From: Mesostigma viride
Lineage: Eukaryota > Streptophyta > Mesostigmatophyceae > Mesostigmatales > Mesostigmataceae
NCBI GenBank assembly: GCA_009746045.1
Contig: RPFO01000003.1
Span: 482,501-546,500, forward strand
Direction of reading: 5' to 3'
Length of the DNA stretch: 64,000 nt
In this document: piece after piece, positions 19,330-31,689 of the stretch
How positions within the stretch are numbered: the first letter of the stretch is position 1
Layout of the letters: each line of letters starts with the position of its first letter
Position numbers and translations under genes: made by a program
Notes under the pieces: model-generated
What the model was told of the DNA's origin: nothing
Databases searched by the model: none
The model's input: the letters and a program-made list of their open reading frames with translations, nothing else

Positions 19330-20833
19330 TGGAAGCCACGAGCCACGAGGTAGCCATGGCTGACGGCGGAGCTCATAACTTTCACGTTTGAGCCCCAAAT
19401 TCAGCTGTGAATATCACTATCGCTTCGTCTTTCTAAGACGCACATGTATGCTGATATAATTTTCCGAATCTAAAACGCAATATATGACGAGCAAACGTCC
19501 TTTGACGCAACGCAGTTTGGCGGATGCGCTCGCCCATGAAAATGCGGCAGCTGAGGCTGCAGCTTGGCCATCAGGTCCGGCAGGCAGCGGTGACACTAGT
19601 CGTGCACTGGTGGTCACCCAGCAACCCCCCGGGCTTAATGCCTCGCCATCGGCATCGCCTGACCCGAAACGCACCCGCCCAGCCGACAAAACAGGATGGT
19701 CCCGCCCCTTGGAACCGCGCTTTCGGCCCCACCCTTTCAAGGTCGATGATCACGACTGGACCAACATGTCTCCGGACGATGCTATGGACTGCATCTTCTA
19801 CGGGGACTACGCCTCGCTTTACGACCTGTGCCTCCATCTCTACGACCAAGGTCGCCTCCTCAGCAGCAACGGCAGCCGCTGGCAAGCCCACGGTGCCATG
19901 CTTGGCTGCCCCCGCCCCCAGCTCCAGCACGCCATCCTCAACTCCCTTCTCCAGCGCTCTGACGGCGAGATCTGGGCTCCATCCATCTCCGCCTCCACCC
20001 TCCGTTCCATCCTCACGGAAGCCTTTCAGCAGCACGTGACCCCCCTTGCTGCTGACGTCGCAGCAATGGGTGGCACGCTGGCTGCTGAACTTCCTCACAT
20101 TTCCACCGCCGCCGCCTCCACCTCCACTGCCATTTCCGCCTCCACTGCCGACATCAAAGCCCAGCTCCTCGACCTCGACCAACGCCTTCAAGCCACCGCC
20201 AACGCCCTTGAGAGCTTGCATGACACCGCCGGCCTCACCGCCCAGGCGGTGAAGGACATCGCCGCCCAGCCGGCTCCTAGCTGCTGGCCTGGCCGGCGAT
20301 GCTCCCTCCACCTGGGCGGACTTGCTTAAGCAACACACCACCTCCACCACCTCCACCATCTCGGCACAACTCAAGCAACAAGCCCTCGACCTTCGCGAGG
20401 AAGCCGACATCGCCCGGCGCAGCCACAATGTCATCGTCAAGCACTTCGACCAGCAGGCAGGTGAGACCTCCACGAGCCTTCTTGAGGCATTTAAGCGCGC
20501 CATTCTTGCCCCCATGTTACTCACTGGTGAGCTGGACATGTCGGCTGTCCGCCTCCCCAACGCGCGGGGGAAGGCTGGCCCGGCACCCGTGCTCCTCACC
20601 TTTAAGTAAATGGCGGACAAGCTGGCGTTCCATAAATGCCGCAAGAAGCTCTCGGAGACTCGCTTCACGCTGGACGACGACTTGACCCTGGCCCAGCAAC
20701 AGCGGCGACGCGAGCTATGGCCGACCTACCTTCAGCTCCGGCAGAGCGCAAGGGGGAAGCCGGTATACTGGAGGGGGGCGGTCATCCACGTTGACCACAA
20801 GCCCTGGCAGCCCCCTCCTGCCACCTCAGACTA
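19330..20833 (+). mobile_element. LINE-A copy b: ORF1 region
   Basis: An ORF1-like protein starts at ATG 19484 (MTSKRPLTQRSLADALAHEN). It has a Ser/Pro-rich head, a long Ala/Thr/Ser-rich, coiled-coil-prone middle (STADIKAQLLDLDQRLQAT) and a C-terminal domain with CRKKLSETRFTLDDDLTLAQ, WPTYLQLRQ and PVYWRGAVIHVDHKPW, like L1-type ORF1 C-terminal domains. Compared with copy c it has a 4-base difference near 20275 that shifts the frame, and TAC changed to TAA at 20607-20609. It is therefore inactive. The 3' UTR is split: it stops at 20847 and resumes at 24196 after nested insertions. Confidence 0.85.
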
Positions 20834-20850
20834 CTAGGAATATATATTAA

Positions 20851-23512
20851 GGGGAGGTGGCACCCCAAAACCCAAAAAATCTGACATATGCTAATATCAC
20901 TTGAAATTCATTTGCACAATGCTGAATTATGATTGGGGGCACTAAATAACATCTCTAGTGAGTTGTCCATGCACTTGTTGGGGGTACTACCCCCATATAT
21001 ACGCCAATATATTTTTAATATATACGCCAATAATGCGCTTTAAGTAGCAAAAGACGCTAATCAGGGCTGGGTATGCCCCAGCCAATGCACTTATTTGTTG
21101 GCTACCAAAAATCAAGTTCATATAGTTCCCTGAGTTTGTAGCTTACTGAGCTATTTACATCATGGAAATGGCAAAACCTTGAACAGTTATTAATTTTCCC
21201 GCAAAACAGGTCATTTTTTACCGGACATTGGGAATAAACATATCATAAACACTTCCGATAAGGCCACAAAATCAACAAAAATTCCGGCTAACAGGGGGAC
21301 AGCAGTGTTCCAAGTCCCAGGTCATTCCGACAAGTCTAGCTCAAGTTATTGCGTCAGACGTGTTTTCAGAAAAATGCCCGCTAAAACAGAAAATGTCACT
21401 ATATCAGCCCTTGTAAGCATCCTGCACGGGGCAGGCAGGGCAAAACCAATCCCCCCTGGGCTCCTTAGTCAACGGGGGGTCAGCGCAGCACCCATGCAGT
21501 CCTCCCTTGCACCCGAATGTGCTGCACAGCAGGAAAGGGACACCGTCAATTTCATCCGGGGACGCACATGCAAGGCAAGGAATATCATCAACATCATTCT
21601 CATCATCACTACTACCTTCCCCATCGTCCCCCTGCCCCTCCCTTTGCATCACGTCGTGGCAGCCACCCTTAACACAGGTCATTCCGACAAGTCTAGCTCA
21701 AGTAATAAGGTTATGCGTGCTAAAACCTGAACATTAGCTAAAGGGGGGGTTTCTTTGTATATGGCCACTTAGGCATGCTCTTTTTCATCCAAAAAGCCAG
21801 AAAGCATGCCCCACTCGATCACAAAACATAAGCAAACGGCTAGGCACCACATCTTCCCTCACCTGCCCTCGGCATGGCCAACCTTGCCAGCGCAAGCATA
21901 GCAACACGATCGCTAGGCATACATGCCAAGAGAGCATACACTATACTCTACCCAAGGTTACCTTGTAAACTTCATGCCGAGAACTCAGCAAACCTATGAT
22001 CAAAAGCACATATAATTAACTCTAGCACACTGATGACGACACATGCTCAAGGTTGGGGGTCACTGTGGCACGCACTGATGGGTTTCCTAGACGACCACTC
22101 ACTACCTGACAAGGCGCTAAGGACCACTCAGAAAGCAAGTAAACACAACCACACTTTACATGCCATCAACATGGATCAAATCCATGCTGAATATGTTGTG
22201 AAGTACAAAGGGGTGGCCACGCACCTCATACTCCTTCACCGTCCCTCGAGCATGGCCAGACTTATAAGTACGTGAATAGCAATAATGATTATGGCACTAA
22301 CATGCATTACCAGCATTTTCTATGTTTCTCCCAGGTTAGAGTGTAAGGGTTATGCCAACCAAGCTTACCAACACAGCAACAACTCCTTAACTGCCCTACC
22401 CGACATGGGCAACAAACTGGAACTATGGAGGGCAAGGAACCAAGGAGATCATGGCATACAAATCTTGCATGCAGTCAACCATGTCAACCATGGTTGGCTC
22501 AGCAACATTGCTGTCTTGTCACATCATCATAACAAGGAAAGCTCAAATAAACCAATGATGGCAGCTATCTACATGCAGTCACACAAATGCAATATCTCCA
22601 ACATGATCGTCGATAAAAACTTCCTTCCCTGCACGATAAAATGCAAAGAAACCAGTGGCGGCCGTTCAGCTTCTGACCGCTGTGATGCTGCGAGGAAAGG
22701 GTGCGTCACTATCACACAACAAGAAGCGTCCATACGCACAACATCCTTGCCAGAACACGTGCTATGAAATCCCTTACGCCTTCCCTAGGATCTATCGGCT
22801 GAGACTGAAGCGGATTTGATCAAGACATCAACGAAAACAAGCTAAAGCTGCCAGGTATTCGTCAACACGACGGCAAACAACGGAGAGTTAACTGGCGGAA
22901 ACTGACCAAAACGATCGAACGCAAAAAACTTCGAACGATGAGCTCTTCGAAGAAAGAACTGATAGTAGATAACAGTCGCCACAAATCTATACCTTGCCCT
23001 CGTAGATCCCTCGCCCAGGCGCGCAACAACGGCCGTTCTTCCATGGAAGGTTCCGACATGCACTGCGCAGGCCTGAAAAAATACTAACCGAGAATGGCCG
23101 AAAATGTAGCAAAAAGCACCCGTTCGGTTTAGAATTCGATGCTACCGATATGAATTCATCCTTCACGGTCAAAAAGACCCCCTAAACTGAGAATTTACTG
23201 CCGCAATCACGAATTCTATTTTATTCCGCGCGACCAAAAAATGCAGATTACCCCCCATGCCGATGGCAGTAAAAGAAAGCAGCGATATTGTAAACCAGCC
23301 ACTTGCCGCCGCAATCCAACATCATTAAATCATCGTCTTCAACATCCAAGCATTTTTTTTGCATTTCTCTAGCCCTACATTGCTAGTTTCGCCTAAACGC
23401 AGTCGCCATGGCCACTTCCGCAAGTGGTGCGCGCACGGAGCACCCACTTCTCACGGTACGGCCGGTGCCGCGAATTTTTTCGCGCGGAAAATATTCGGCG
23501 CGCCACGTCCCC
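20851..23512. mobile_element. TTAA-flanked inverted-repeat element, copy A
   Basis: The left end TTAA|GGGGAGGTGGCACCCC (20847) and right end GGCGCGCCACGTCCCC|TTAA (23516) form imperfect inverted repeats with a TTAA duplication. It is closely related to the copy at 42554-44828, with extended similarity at 22270-23512 versus 43570-44828. No transposase is seen, so it is non-autonomous. Short internal repeats on GGTCATTC(C/T)GACAAG recur. It sits inside LINE-C, which sits inside LINE-A copy b. TTAA target use recalls piggyBac, but the terminal bases are not the usual piggyBac CCC start. Confidence 0.75.
21404..21682 (-). pseudogene. Captured PHD-finger fragment inside the TTAA element
   Basis: Minus-strand frame with an acidic lead (GSSDDENDVDDIP) followed by CLACASPDEIDGVPFLLC, STFGCKGGLHGC and GDWFCPAC: the Cys4-His-Cys3 spacing of a PHD zinc finger, which reads histone tails in chromatin proteins. 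The frame runs on to a stop just after DAYKG. The fragment has no ATG-led gene around it. It is bounded by two identical 28-bp direct repeats of element sequence (AGGTCATTCCGACAAGTCTA..., 21319-21346 and 21676-21703). The other copy of the element (42554-44828) lacks it. It is best explained as a gene fragment picked up by the element. Confidence 0.7.
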
Positions 23513-23516
23513 TTAA

Positions 23517-24195
23517 AAATATAATTACTTACAGCAGAGTGAAATCACTCAAACCAAAGCAAACGCCCAGCTATAAACCTATATACAGAGCCATGTCAAA
23601 GCGGCTCTATACTACGATAAGACCAATGGAAACGCCTAACGGGAGGAACCTAATAGCCCTGCTGCACCGCAAAATCAGCCCGCGTACGGCGGAGCATGAT
23701 GTCAGCCATGGCCCGAGTCAGCGCCACCGACAAGCGCTGACGCCAATATGACGTCCAGGTCCGCGCCGACCATGGGGCCCGCTGGCCCTCCAGGTCCAGC
23801 CGGTCCTCCCGGAGCCGGCAACACTCCTTGAAGAAGGCGGAGGTCAGGGGCCCCATGGCCCCAAACTCCTCCAGGACAAAGGGCACCACACGATGGTGCC
23901 CGACGTCGCCGTAGGCCAGGAGCTTGGCCCGCTCCGCCCGGTCCGCCGTGTAACCTGCCGTGAGGGAGGCCCCAGCCACGTGGCTAAGAGCCAAGGGCCG
24001 CGCCACCGAAACGTCAATAAGCAGATGCCGGCCACCCCCCTCAAAGTCCAGCACCACGATGTCAGGCCGGTGGTTGGGGGAATAGAAGGCAGCGCCATCC
24101 GCATCCTCGGACCGGATGTTCGCGTGGGGGAAAACCGACCGAATCATGGCGAGCACCACCGTCAGGAGGACAGTGTGCAAATACAAATACCAATT
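23517..24195 (-). mobile_element. LINE-C copy 1: 5'-truncated REL-endonuclease end
   Basis: Minus strand 24186-23650 encodes the same C-terminal protein as 34363-34899 (RPDIVVLDFEGGGRHLLIDV ... DFAVQQGY), with no amino-acid change that I can see and the same 3' UTR. It begins at AGAATTGGTATTTG, so only the last about 680 bp were inserted. Direct repeats CTAGGAATATATAT at 20834-20847 and 24196-24209 are the target-site duplication in the LINE-A 3' UTR; the TTAA element later landed at its 3' junction. Confidence 0.85.
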
Positions 24196-24746
<551 letters not shown>

Positions 24747-24984
24747 TGTATGAAGTAATGAATGTACATACACGTATTCCGATTTCTGGCCTGCGCTGGT
24801 TGTCTCTTTGATACACGTACTACACGTAATGTATGAATGAATGTCACGTAGACTGCGTGACGGGTATGGAAAGGGGATGGGGCTACAGTTTGAGTGGATA
24901 TAACTCACAAAATTATTGGGACAACACAACCTGCTCTATTTCGATTAATTAATTAAACTTGATCGGCATAACCGCGTCAACCAC

Positions 24985-25825
24985 GCATTAAATTAAATTA
25001 TAACATGACTCCGTTGGGAGATCGTGTAGCACGTATTCCCTTGCTTGATGGATGGGGGTCCCGGCAAAGCCGCTAAACCTAACTAAGCTATCTCTAAACT
25101 AATCTATAAAATCCTAGCTACTCTACTCAGCAAAGCGCCCCTGAAGTCCTCCTGGGGGGGGAGGGGGGGGCAATCACGAATGCATGCATGCACATTAGCA
25201 TAAATCTCTGTGATCAGTGGGTGGTGGGGTATGGGCCGGTTGTGGGGTACGGGTCGGCAACACAGATTCAAGTAGGGCCGGCAACATTTTCAATTTGCAC
25301 ATAGCCATGCACGCGATGATTAATTAATTGATTCAGCTAGGTGTCATGTGTGCATGTTAGCACAGCATGCTGAACGACTCGAACACGCGGGTCACAAGAT
25401 AACGGCAGGCTCGAGCTACCATGGTCCGGATTCTCCCGATTTCTGGCCTGCGCTGGTTGTCTCCTTGATGTTAGCACAGCATGCTCATGAGGTCACTAGC
25501 CAGCACATGTAATTATTGTTTTGTTTAGTTATCAAGACCCATTATGTATGCTCTTGCTTGGACTGCTATGCAGAACAAGAAGAGGTGTCGAAGAGGATTG
25601 TCCAGGCTCAAACGCCAGCCCCTGTGGGCAAGCCCCCATCCCCCCAAGAGGAAGGGGCGCTTTGCTGAGTAGAGTAGCTAGGGTTTAATTCTAGATTAAA
25701 TTAGCTTAGAGTTAGATTAGCTCGGTTTCGCGGCTTTGCCCACCTCCATCCATCCAGCAAGGAATATGTGCTACATGATCTCCCAACGGAGTCATGTTAT
25801 AATTTAATTTAATTTAATTACGTAT
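24985..25825. repeat. Inverted pair of LINE tails (about 200-bp arms)
   Basis: 24985-25165 (TAAATTAAATTATAACATGA ... CTCTACTCAGCAAAGCGCCC) is the reverse complement, with scattered changes, of 25640-25820 (AAGGGGCGCTTTGCTGAGTA ... TTATAATTTAATTTAATTTA). Two 5'-truncated LINE tails in opposite orientation explain it. The 400-450 bp between them shows no gene. Confidence 0.8.
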
Positions 25826-25871
25826 GCTCGAGTGACGCATTCGCTAAATTCACCTAGTTTCATCCCATGGC

Positions 25872-27274
25872 AGCAACGGCAGCCGCTGGCAAACCCACGG
25901 CGCCCTGCTTGGCTGCCCCCGCCCCCAGCTCCAGCACACCATCCTCAACTCCCTTCTCGAGCGCTCTGACGACGAGATCTGGGCTCCATCCATCTCCGCC
26001 CCCACCCTCCGTTCCATCCTCACGGAAGCCTTTCAGCAGCACGTGACCCCCCTTGCTGCTGACGTCGCAGCAATGGGTGGCACGCTGGCTGCTGAACTTC
26101 CTCACATTTCCGCCGCTGCCGCCTCCACCTCCACTGCCATTTCCGCCTCCACTGCCGACATCAAAGCCCAGCTCCTCGACCTCGACCAACGCCTTCAAGC
26201 CACCGCCAACGCCCTTGAGAGCTTGCATGACACCGCCGGCCTCACCGCCCAGGCGGTGAAGGACATCGCCGCCCAGCCGGCGTCTGCTGGCCCGGCCGGC
26301 GATGCTCCCTCCACCTGGGCGGACTTGCTTAAGCAGCACACCACCTCCACCACCTCCACCATCTCGGCACAACTCAAGCAACAAGCCCTCGACCTTCGCG
26401 AGGAAACCGACATCGCCCGGCGCAGCCACAATGTCATCGTCAAGCACTTCGACCAGCCGGCAGGTGAGACCTCCACGACCCTTCTTGAGGCATTTAAGCG
26501 CGACATTCTTGCCCCCATGCTACTCACTGGTGAGCTGGACATGTCGGCTGTCCGCCTCCCCCGCGCGCGGGGGAAGGCTGGCCCGGCACCCGTGCTCCTC
26601 ACCTTTAAGTACATGGCGGACAAGCTGTCGTTCCTTAAATGCCGCAAGAAGCTCTCGAGGACTCGCTTCACGCTGGACGACGACTTGACCCTGGCCCAGC
26701 AACAGCGGCGACGCGAGCTATGGCCGGCCTACCTTCAGCTCCGGCACAGCGCAGGGGGGAAGCCGGTATACTGGAGGGGGGCGGTCATCCACGTTGACCA
26801 CAAGCCCTGGCAGCCCCCTCCTGCCACCCCAGACTAGGGAATTCATACCAGTAGTGTAGATTAGTCAGGCTTAGCCTAGCATGTGGCCCACGCGCATGTG
26901 CGCCCATAATGGCCCCCATGGATGTTGTCTACAGGATTTAGCCAAGCCCTGCCTATAACGGGACCCCCATGGATGTTGCATTAAGAATTTCGCCATGCTA
27001 TGCCATGCAGAGAGATGCTCTCTGTAGAGAAGCCATGTCCTAGCTCTTGTATAGCCATGATGATCTTCCCCACCTATGACAGGCTCCCCTTCGCTGGGTG
27101 TTGCCTGAAACTCTGGGTGGTGCAGGTGCCCTAGTGCACCTAGAGCAAGTGTTGTTTACATTCCCACCCTTGCAGGAAGTAGCTTAGAATGTATGATAGG
27201 CCATATGCCCCTTCTCTGGGCTATGTGCTACATATACTCCCAACGGAGTTATGTTACAATTCAATTCAATTCAA
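25872..27274 (+). mobile_element. LINE-A copy c: 5'-truncated, ORF1 end mostly open
   Basis: The insert starts inside ORF1 (AGCAACGGCAGCC) and keeps a long open frame at 26043-26837 covering the coiled-coil-prone middle and the C-terminal domain (FKYMADKLSFLKCRKKL, FTLDDDLTLAQQQRRRELWP, PVYWRGAVIHVDHKPW). The 3' UTR follows to a (CAATT)n tail. A 13-bp target-site duplication TTCATCCCATGGC lies at 25859-25871 and 27275-27287. Lacking the N-terminus and any RT, it cannot move itself, but it shows the unbroken reading of regions disrupted in copy b. Confidence 0.9.
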
Positions 27275-27287
27275 TTCATCCCATGGC

Positions 27288-29591
27288 TGGAATTGTTGGG
27301 GGCGGTCACCGCACATTCATCAACAGGCTTTACAAAGGGTACCAATTGGTTTTCAATTATTTTTTTCACTTAGATTGCGTCAGGCGGGCATAAGTCCTCA
27401 GTGGGACTTGGGAATAAAGGGGCCTACATGATGGCCACACATGAAGCATGTGCAACAAATACACTTGAGGGTGAGATGACGGGTGTACAATAGTCTTAGA
27501 TGAGTGTAGAATAGTCTGAGCACAATGTAAGCCCATAGTGATCATTTAGCGACCATGAGTGCGACCATGAGTGTGAGTCCACCCTGAATGCACCAATTCT
27601 TTGCCAACACCTACGGTATAACAATTGCCCCGAAATGGCTAGCAATACAAGCGAAACTGCCTGACCTGTCCCAAACAGGCGTGGGGGTCATTGACACACA
27701 CAACCTCCGCCAGGTAAATCCTGCACATGGCTACAGCCGGCATGTCGAACTTGTAACCAATTAGGCCTAAAAGGCTCAGCCAAGCAATTAACTCACCATG
27801 GACCACCATTTCTAGGCGTGACATGTGGCAACAAAGTTGCATGCACATACTATAGCAGGCACATAAATGGCGTTCATCTCGTTGTATAATGGTCTACATT
27901 TTTGTATATACTGCCATCCTGGCATCACGGGCCGCATGTCCCAAAAGCCAACGGCGAGATGTAGTAGCAATGTACACTATTTCAATCCACTAAAAGTATT
28001 ACCCTAACACACGTACGCACAAAGCATTACAACAAATGACACATCACTACCATTATGACATGCGACACAATATGCTATATATGAAATCCTTCACCTTCAC
28101 TCACGAGATATACAACCAAGTTAATATGCAGAAAGCCATATAGGAAAGGCACGCCTTGTTACAGCGTTCTGTTGCCTTTCCCGACAATTTCATAAGATGC
28201 TTTCTTGGAAATTTACAGCGACGTATGTGCAGGCAAGGCATGGTAAGCATAGAAGACGAGAGATGGAAGCAGGGTCGGGTTGTGTGTGTGGGGGGGGGGG
28301 GAGGCAAAAGGCAGGATGGTCGATCAGGAGGGGAGGGAGAAAGTGGGGCTGGTATGACCCAGCGCTTTCAGACGAGAAAACGCCCGTTCTCAGGTAAGCG
28401 CACACCCATAATGTCTTCCGTCATTAGTCGACAACGCCCAACGGGTTTCAGGAGGGGAAAAAAGCTTAGCCTGCTTTTATTGTGACTAGTAAAGACCAGG
28501 CTTGACAATACTCTAAGCTTACAGGTATGAATCCCAGGGACGTAAAAGGTTCGTCGTCTCAATTTACCTTAGGACCTTACGACCAATTATACCTTGGGCA
28601 AACACCCAAATGCCTTTTGTAAGACCGGCGCGACCCATGCAAGGAGTACTAGGTATTAGGACGAGACCATAGCAACACTAGCCAAAGGCCTAAATATTAG
28701 AACACACCCGGCACTCAAGTCTGCACTACGTTTCCGTGGCCATAATAATAAATGGCGGGCTAGCTTGACTTCGCGTTCCCTAAGAATGCACCCGGTAATT
28801 CCTTTTCTCAGAGAAATAATTCCTCAATGTGCTAGGTAGTCACGGTAAAGTGCCTTTGTGCACTAGTCCCGTATGCCGGGCGGCATGCACGCCATCGGCC
28901 CTGTTTCCCGCGCTAATTCGTGTGCCGGCCCGGCGCGGCTTGTCTGGGCGCGTCGGATTTTAGTGCGGGATTGGCCCAGACCCCCGCACTCGCCCCCGCA
29001 CAAGAGTTTTCTTCATCCTGGCCCGAATAGGAGCTTCCGGGGTACGTAGTGTTAAGGTGGCAATTGGCAAAGCACGCACGATGTTCAATTCAGCATTCAG
29101 CAATCCACGCTCTATACAGCAAGTTGGCGCCACGTTGGCAGTTGGCACTTGACACGTCTTGGCATTATTTTGGCAAATCAATCATGGCGCTTATTAGCCA
29201 ACGGTCGTGATTTGCCAAGGACGCTAGCAAAAACTACGACCTCCTAAAGTAGCTTCTACAGATACATTGAAGACCAGAGTACATGAAAATCGACGGAGCA
29301 TCGGCGGACATCGTGACAACAAAAATTCGTGACAATCAAAATTTGGAGCTCTCCTCGCAACTTCCTTGACGGAAGAGTGTTGTAGCCTGGAACAGCTGTC
29401 AATTGTCCTCTTTGCCGGAGCAGGGAGTTGTCGTCTCCGTGGGAAAGGTGTTTGAGCCACTTTTCATGTCAACAAAGGAGTACACGCCTCCGTTCGATCG
29501 AGCCAACAATCTCCCTCCGTCACATGGTATGTGAGTTAAAAGGTTGGGAGCTAAGCTTCCATAAGTTTCTGTGAAAGTCTGCCTCGTTGCC
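27288..29591. other. Intergenic, no gene recognised
   Basis: Scattered short open frames look random. 28285-28305 is a GT/G run. 28900-28990 is locally GC-rich. The right end (about 29400-29591) should contain the promoter and 5' UTR of the second B12D-like gene. Confidence 0.4.
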
Positions 29592-30036
29592 ATGGCTGCC
29601 AAGTATTTCATGAAGCATTACTTCAGGCCAGAGGTTGTGCCCGTGTGCGCAGCTGTCACGGCTGGCCTCTCCTTTATGGTGTATTCCGGTTGGCGTTCCC
29701 TGATGTCGAACCCAGATGTCCGGTAAGCGTGCCATTTGTTAAGCGCCACCGCTTGGGCTTCCTGATCGCAGATGTGGTCGAGGCTGCGCTTCTTGCTGGA
29801 GCTCTACGGGTTAGTCTGCGACTGACTCTTTATCATATTCTGGTATGGCTTTCGCGTGTTGCAGACCGATGAAGCTGGACCGTGAGGAAGAATATCCGGC
29901 GACACGTGTGGTCGAAAAGGCGGAACTGTATCGCCACCACCATGCCATCCGTAATGCGTCCGAGCACAACCCCACCATGATTTTTGATAAGATCAACACC
30001 GCCTTGACTGGCAACAATCCCATCAAGCCTCACTAA
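29592..30036 (+). CDS. B12D/MLRQ (NDUFA4-like) family protein, paralog 2
   Basis: Exons 29592-29722 and 29865-30036 join in phase (intron GTAAGC...TTGCAG) to give 100 residues. Exon 1 is the same length as in paralog 1 and encodes MAAKYFMKHYFRPEVVPVCA, the membrane segment AAVTAGLSFMVYSGW and MSNPDVR. Exon 2 gives MKLDREEEYPATRVVEKAEL and ends LTGNNPIKPH. The two-residue length difference lies in the EYP(T/A) region of exon 2. The gene arose by duplication together with about 500 bp of 3' flank. TGTAA is at 30135-30139. Role as for paralog 1: a small single-pass mitochondrial inner-membrane protein. Both copies are intact, so both may be active. Confidence 0.88.
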
Positions 30037-30139
30037 GAGGAATGGTTGAACTTAGATATGGTGCTTCCCGGTGAATAAAGAACAGCTCCAGGGGACGTCG
30101 AGAGAGCGTTCTCGGCCATAGCGTGTGCGCATCTTGTAA

Positions 30140-30570
30140 ATAGTGTCTCTAGCGCACTTCATGGGTAAGCCTGGCGGTCCCTTGGAGCCCTGTCCTACTC
30201 ATTGCTGCTCGCTGCTTTATTGCAGCTGCAATGCGTATGTTTTTTTGTGATTCCTGGGGATCGCATGGTCATCACTTGGGCATTCCATGCCAGTTTTGCC
30301 CAAGCAACAGCCAAGAGGGCAGCAATAGATAGCTGTGCCCTGGGCATGGGCAATGCCCCACGTTGCTTTGATTCAAACTCCCGTGCACTGAATCCGACAT
30401 TGGAGCTAAGGTGCTTCTTCAGTGATGCATAATTTTTGCTAGCTTCATATTTGAAGGTGCACATGCCTACCATGAGATTTTCACTAAGAACTAGAATTTG
30501 CGTGGACTGGTGTGCTGCCCTGATGCCGAGGCTTCCATGCTAGGTGTCCTGCCTTATTTATTTACTTTGT
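30140..30570 (+). repeat. Duplicated 3' flank of the B12D pair
   Basis: Diverged counterpart of 18122-18520; shared landmarks are TAAGCCTGGCGGT, GCTGCTTTATTG(T/C)AGCTGC, CTGGGCAT and TGTCCTGCCTTATTTATTTA. It marks the right border of the segmental duplication. Confidence 0.75.
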
Positions 30571-30989
30571 TTCTTGATATATGTCACGTTAGGGTTCTTC
30601 TTTTCGGGGTTTTCGTTATGTTGCATGCCATTATCTCCTCCGTAATTTATCCTTCTCAACGAATATATATCCAGTGGTCCCCAGTTCGATTCCGGTCGGA
30701 TTCATTTGCAGATCGCGTTTTTCCGCGTTTTCCGCGGCCCGGCACTGAACGCAAATGGTTTTCACCTTTGCGGAGTGCCTGATCAGAATATATCAGTGGT
30801 ACCCGTGTTAAGTTACGACGCCCCAGAGTCTGGCAGCGCCTACCATACCGCCCACCTTTCGAAAATATCTTGCCGGATCGAACAATGGACTTCAGGCGAC
30901 TCCGATGCTGCAGCTGGATCGGGCTTGACGAGAGCTATCGATTGCCGTATAGAAGTCCGACGGAGGAGGAGGGGGTGGGCTGTTAGCTT

Positions 30990-31185
30990 AATTCATTCAT
31001 TCATTCATTCATTCATTCATTAAGAACATAACTCCGTCAAGCATGGGAGCTCATGTAGCACATATCCCTGAGAAGGGGCATATGGCTTTTAATACATTCT
31101 GGGCTACTTCCTGCAAGGGTAGGGTGTAAACTACACCTGCTCTGGGTGCCCCATGAAAGGGCACCTGCACCACTATTAATTCCAG
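30990..31185 (-). mobile_element. LINE-A 3' tail, antisense, with (ATTC)n
   Basis: Reverse complement of the LINE-A 3' end (GTAGCACATATCCCTGAGAA, AGGGCACCTGCACC). Its tail is (ATTC)n at 30990-31021, in place of the CAATT or ACTT units of other copies. Confidence 0.8.
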
Positions 31186-31689
31186 CAGCTAGGATGCGAA
31201 CATAGGGTGGAAGATCATCATCAAGGAGACAACCAGCGCAGGCCAGAAATCGGTAATCATGGCTAAACCATGGCTAGAGCATGATGGCAAGTAAGCGAAG
31301 CATAGCAAGGACGTAGCATAATTGGCTGGCTGTACGAGGGCTAAGTTAAGGCTATGGCTGGTTGTGTACCGTGCGTTAGCAGTGCACGTGACTAGGTGTG
31401 GTGGCAAGGCGCTAGGCAAACAGTCTAGGCATGGCTGCCATGGCGGCAGTGACTACCATCAGTAAAAGGGCTAATCTACCCGCAGCTAGGGGGCAACCAC
31501 ATCTTGTTGTTGATCATCAGGTCCCCGCCCCTGTACACCTTGGGCTTCTTGGGGTCCTGCTTGTGGCGGAGGTATTCTGACCACAGGTCGCGTCGCTGCG
31601 GCTGCTAGCTGAGCGGGGGTCAGGTCGTCGTCCAACGTCGATCAGGGAGGTCGTGCAACCTCTTGCGATGAGAAAGGAACCGCTTGTCC

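Noticed and set aside
30670-30710. T-arm-like AGTTCGATTCCGG, possible tRNA
   Set aside because: Stem bases do not pair well and no acceptor, D or anticodon arm could be built around it.
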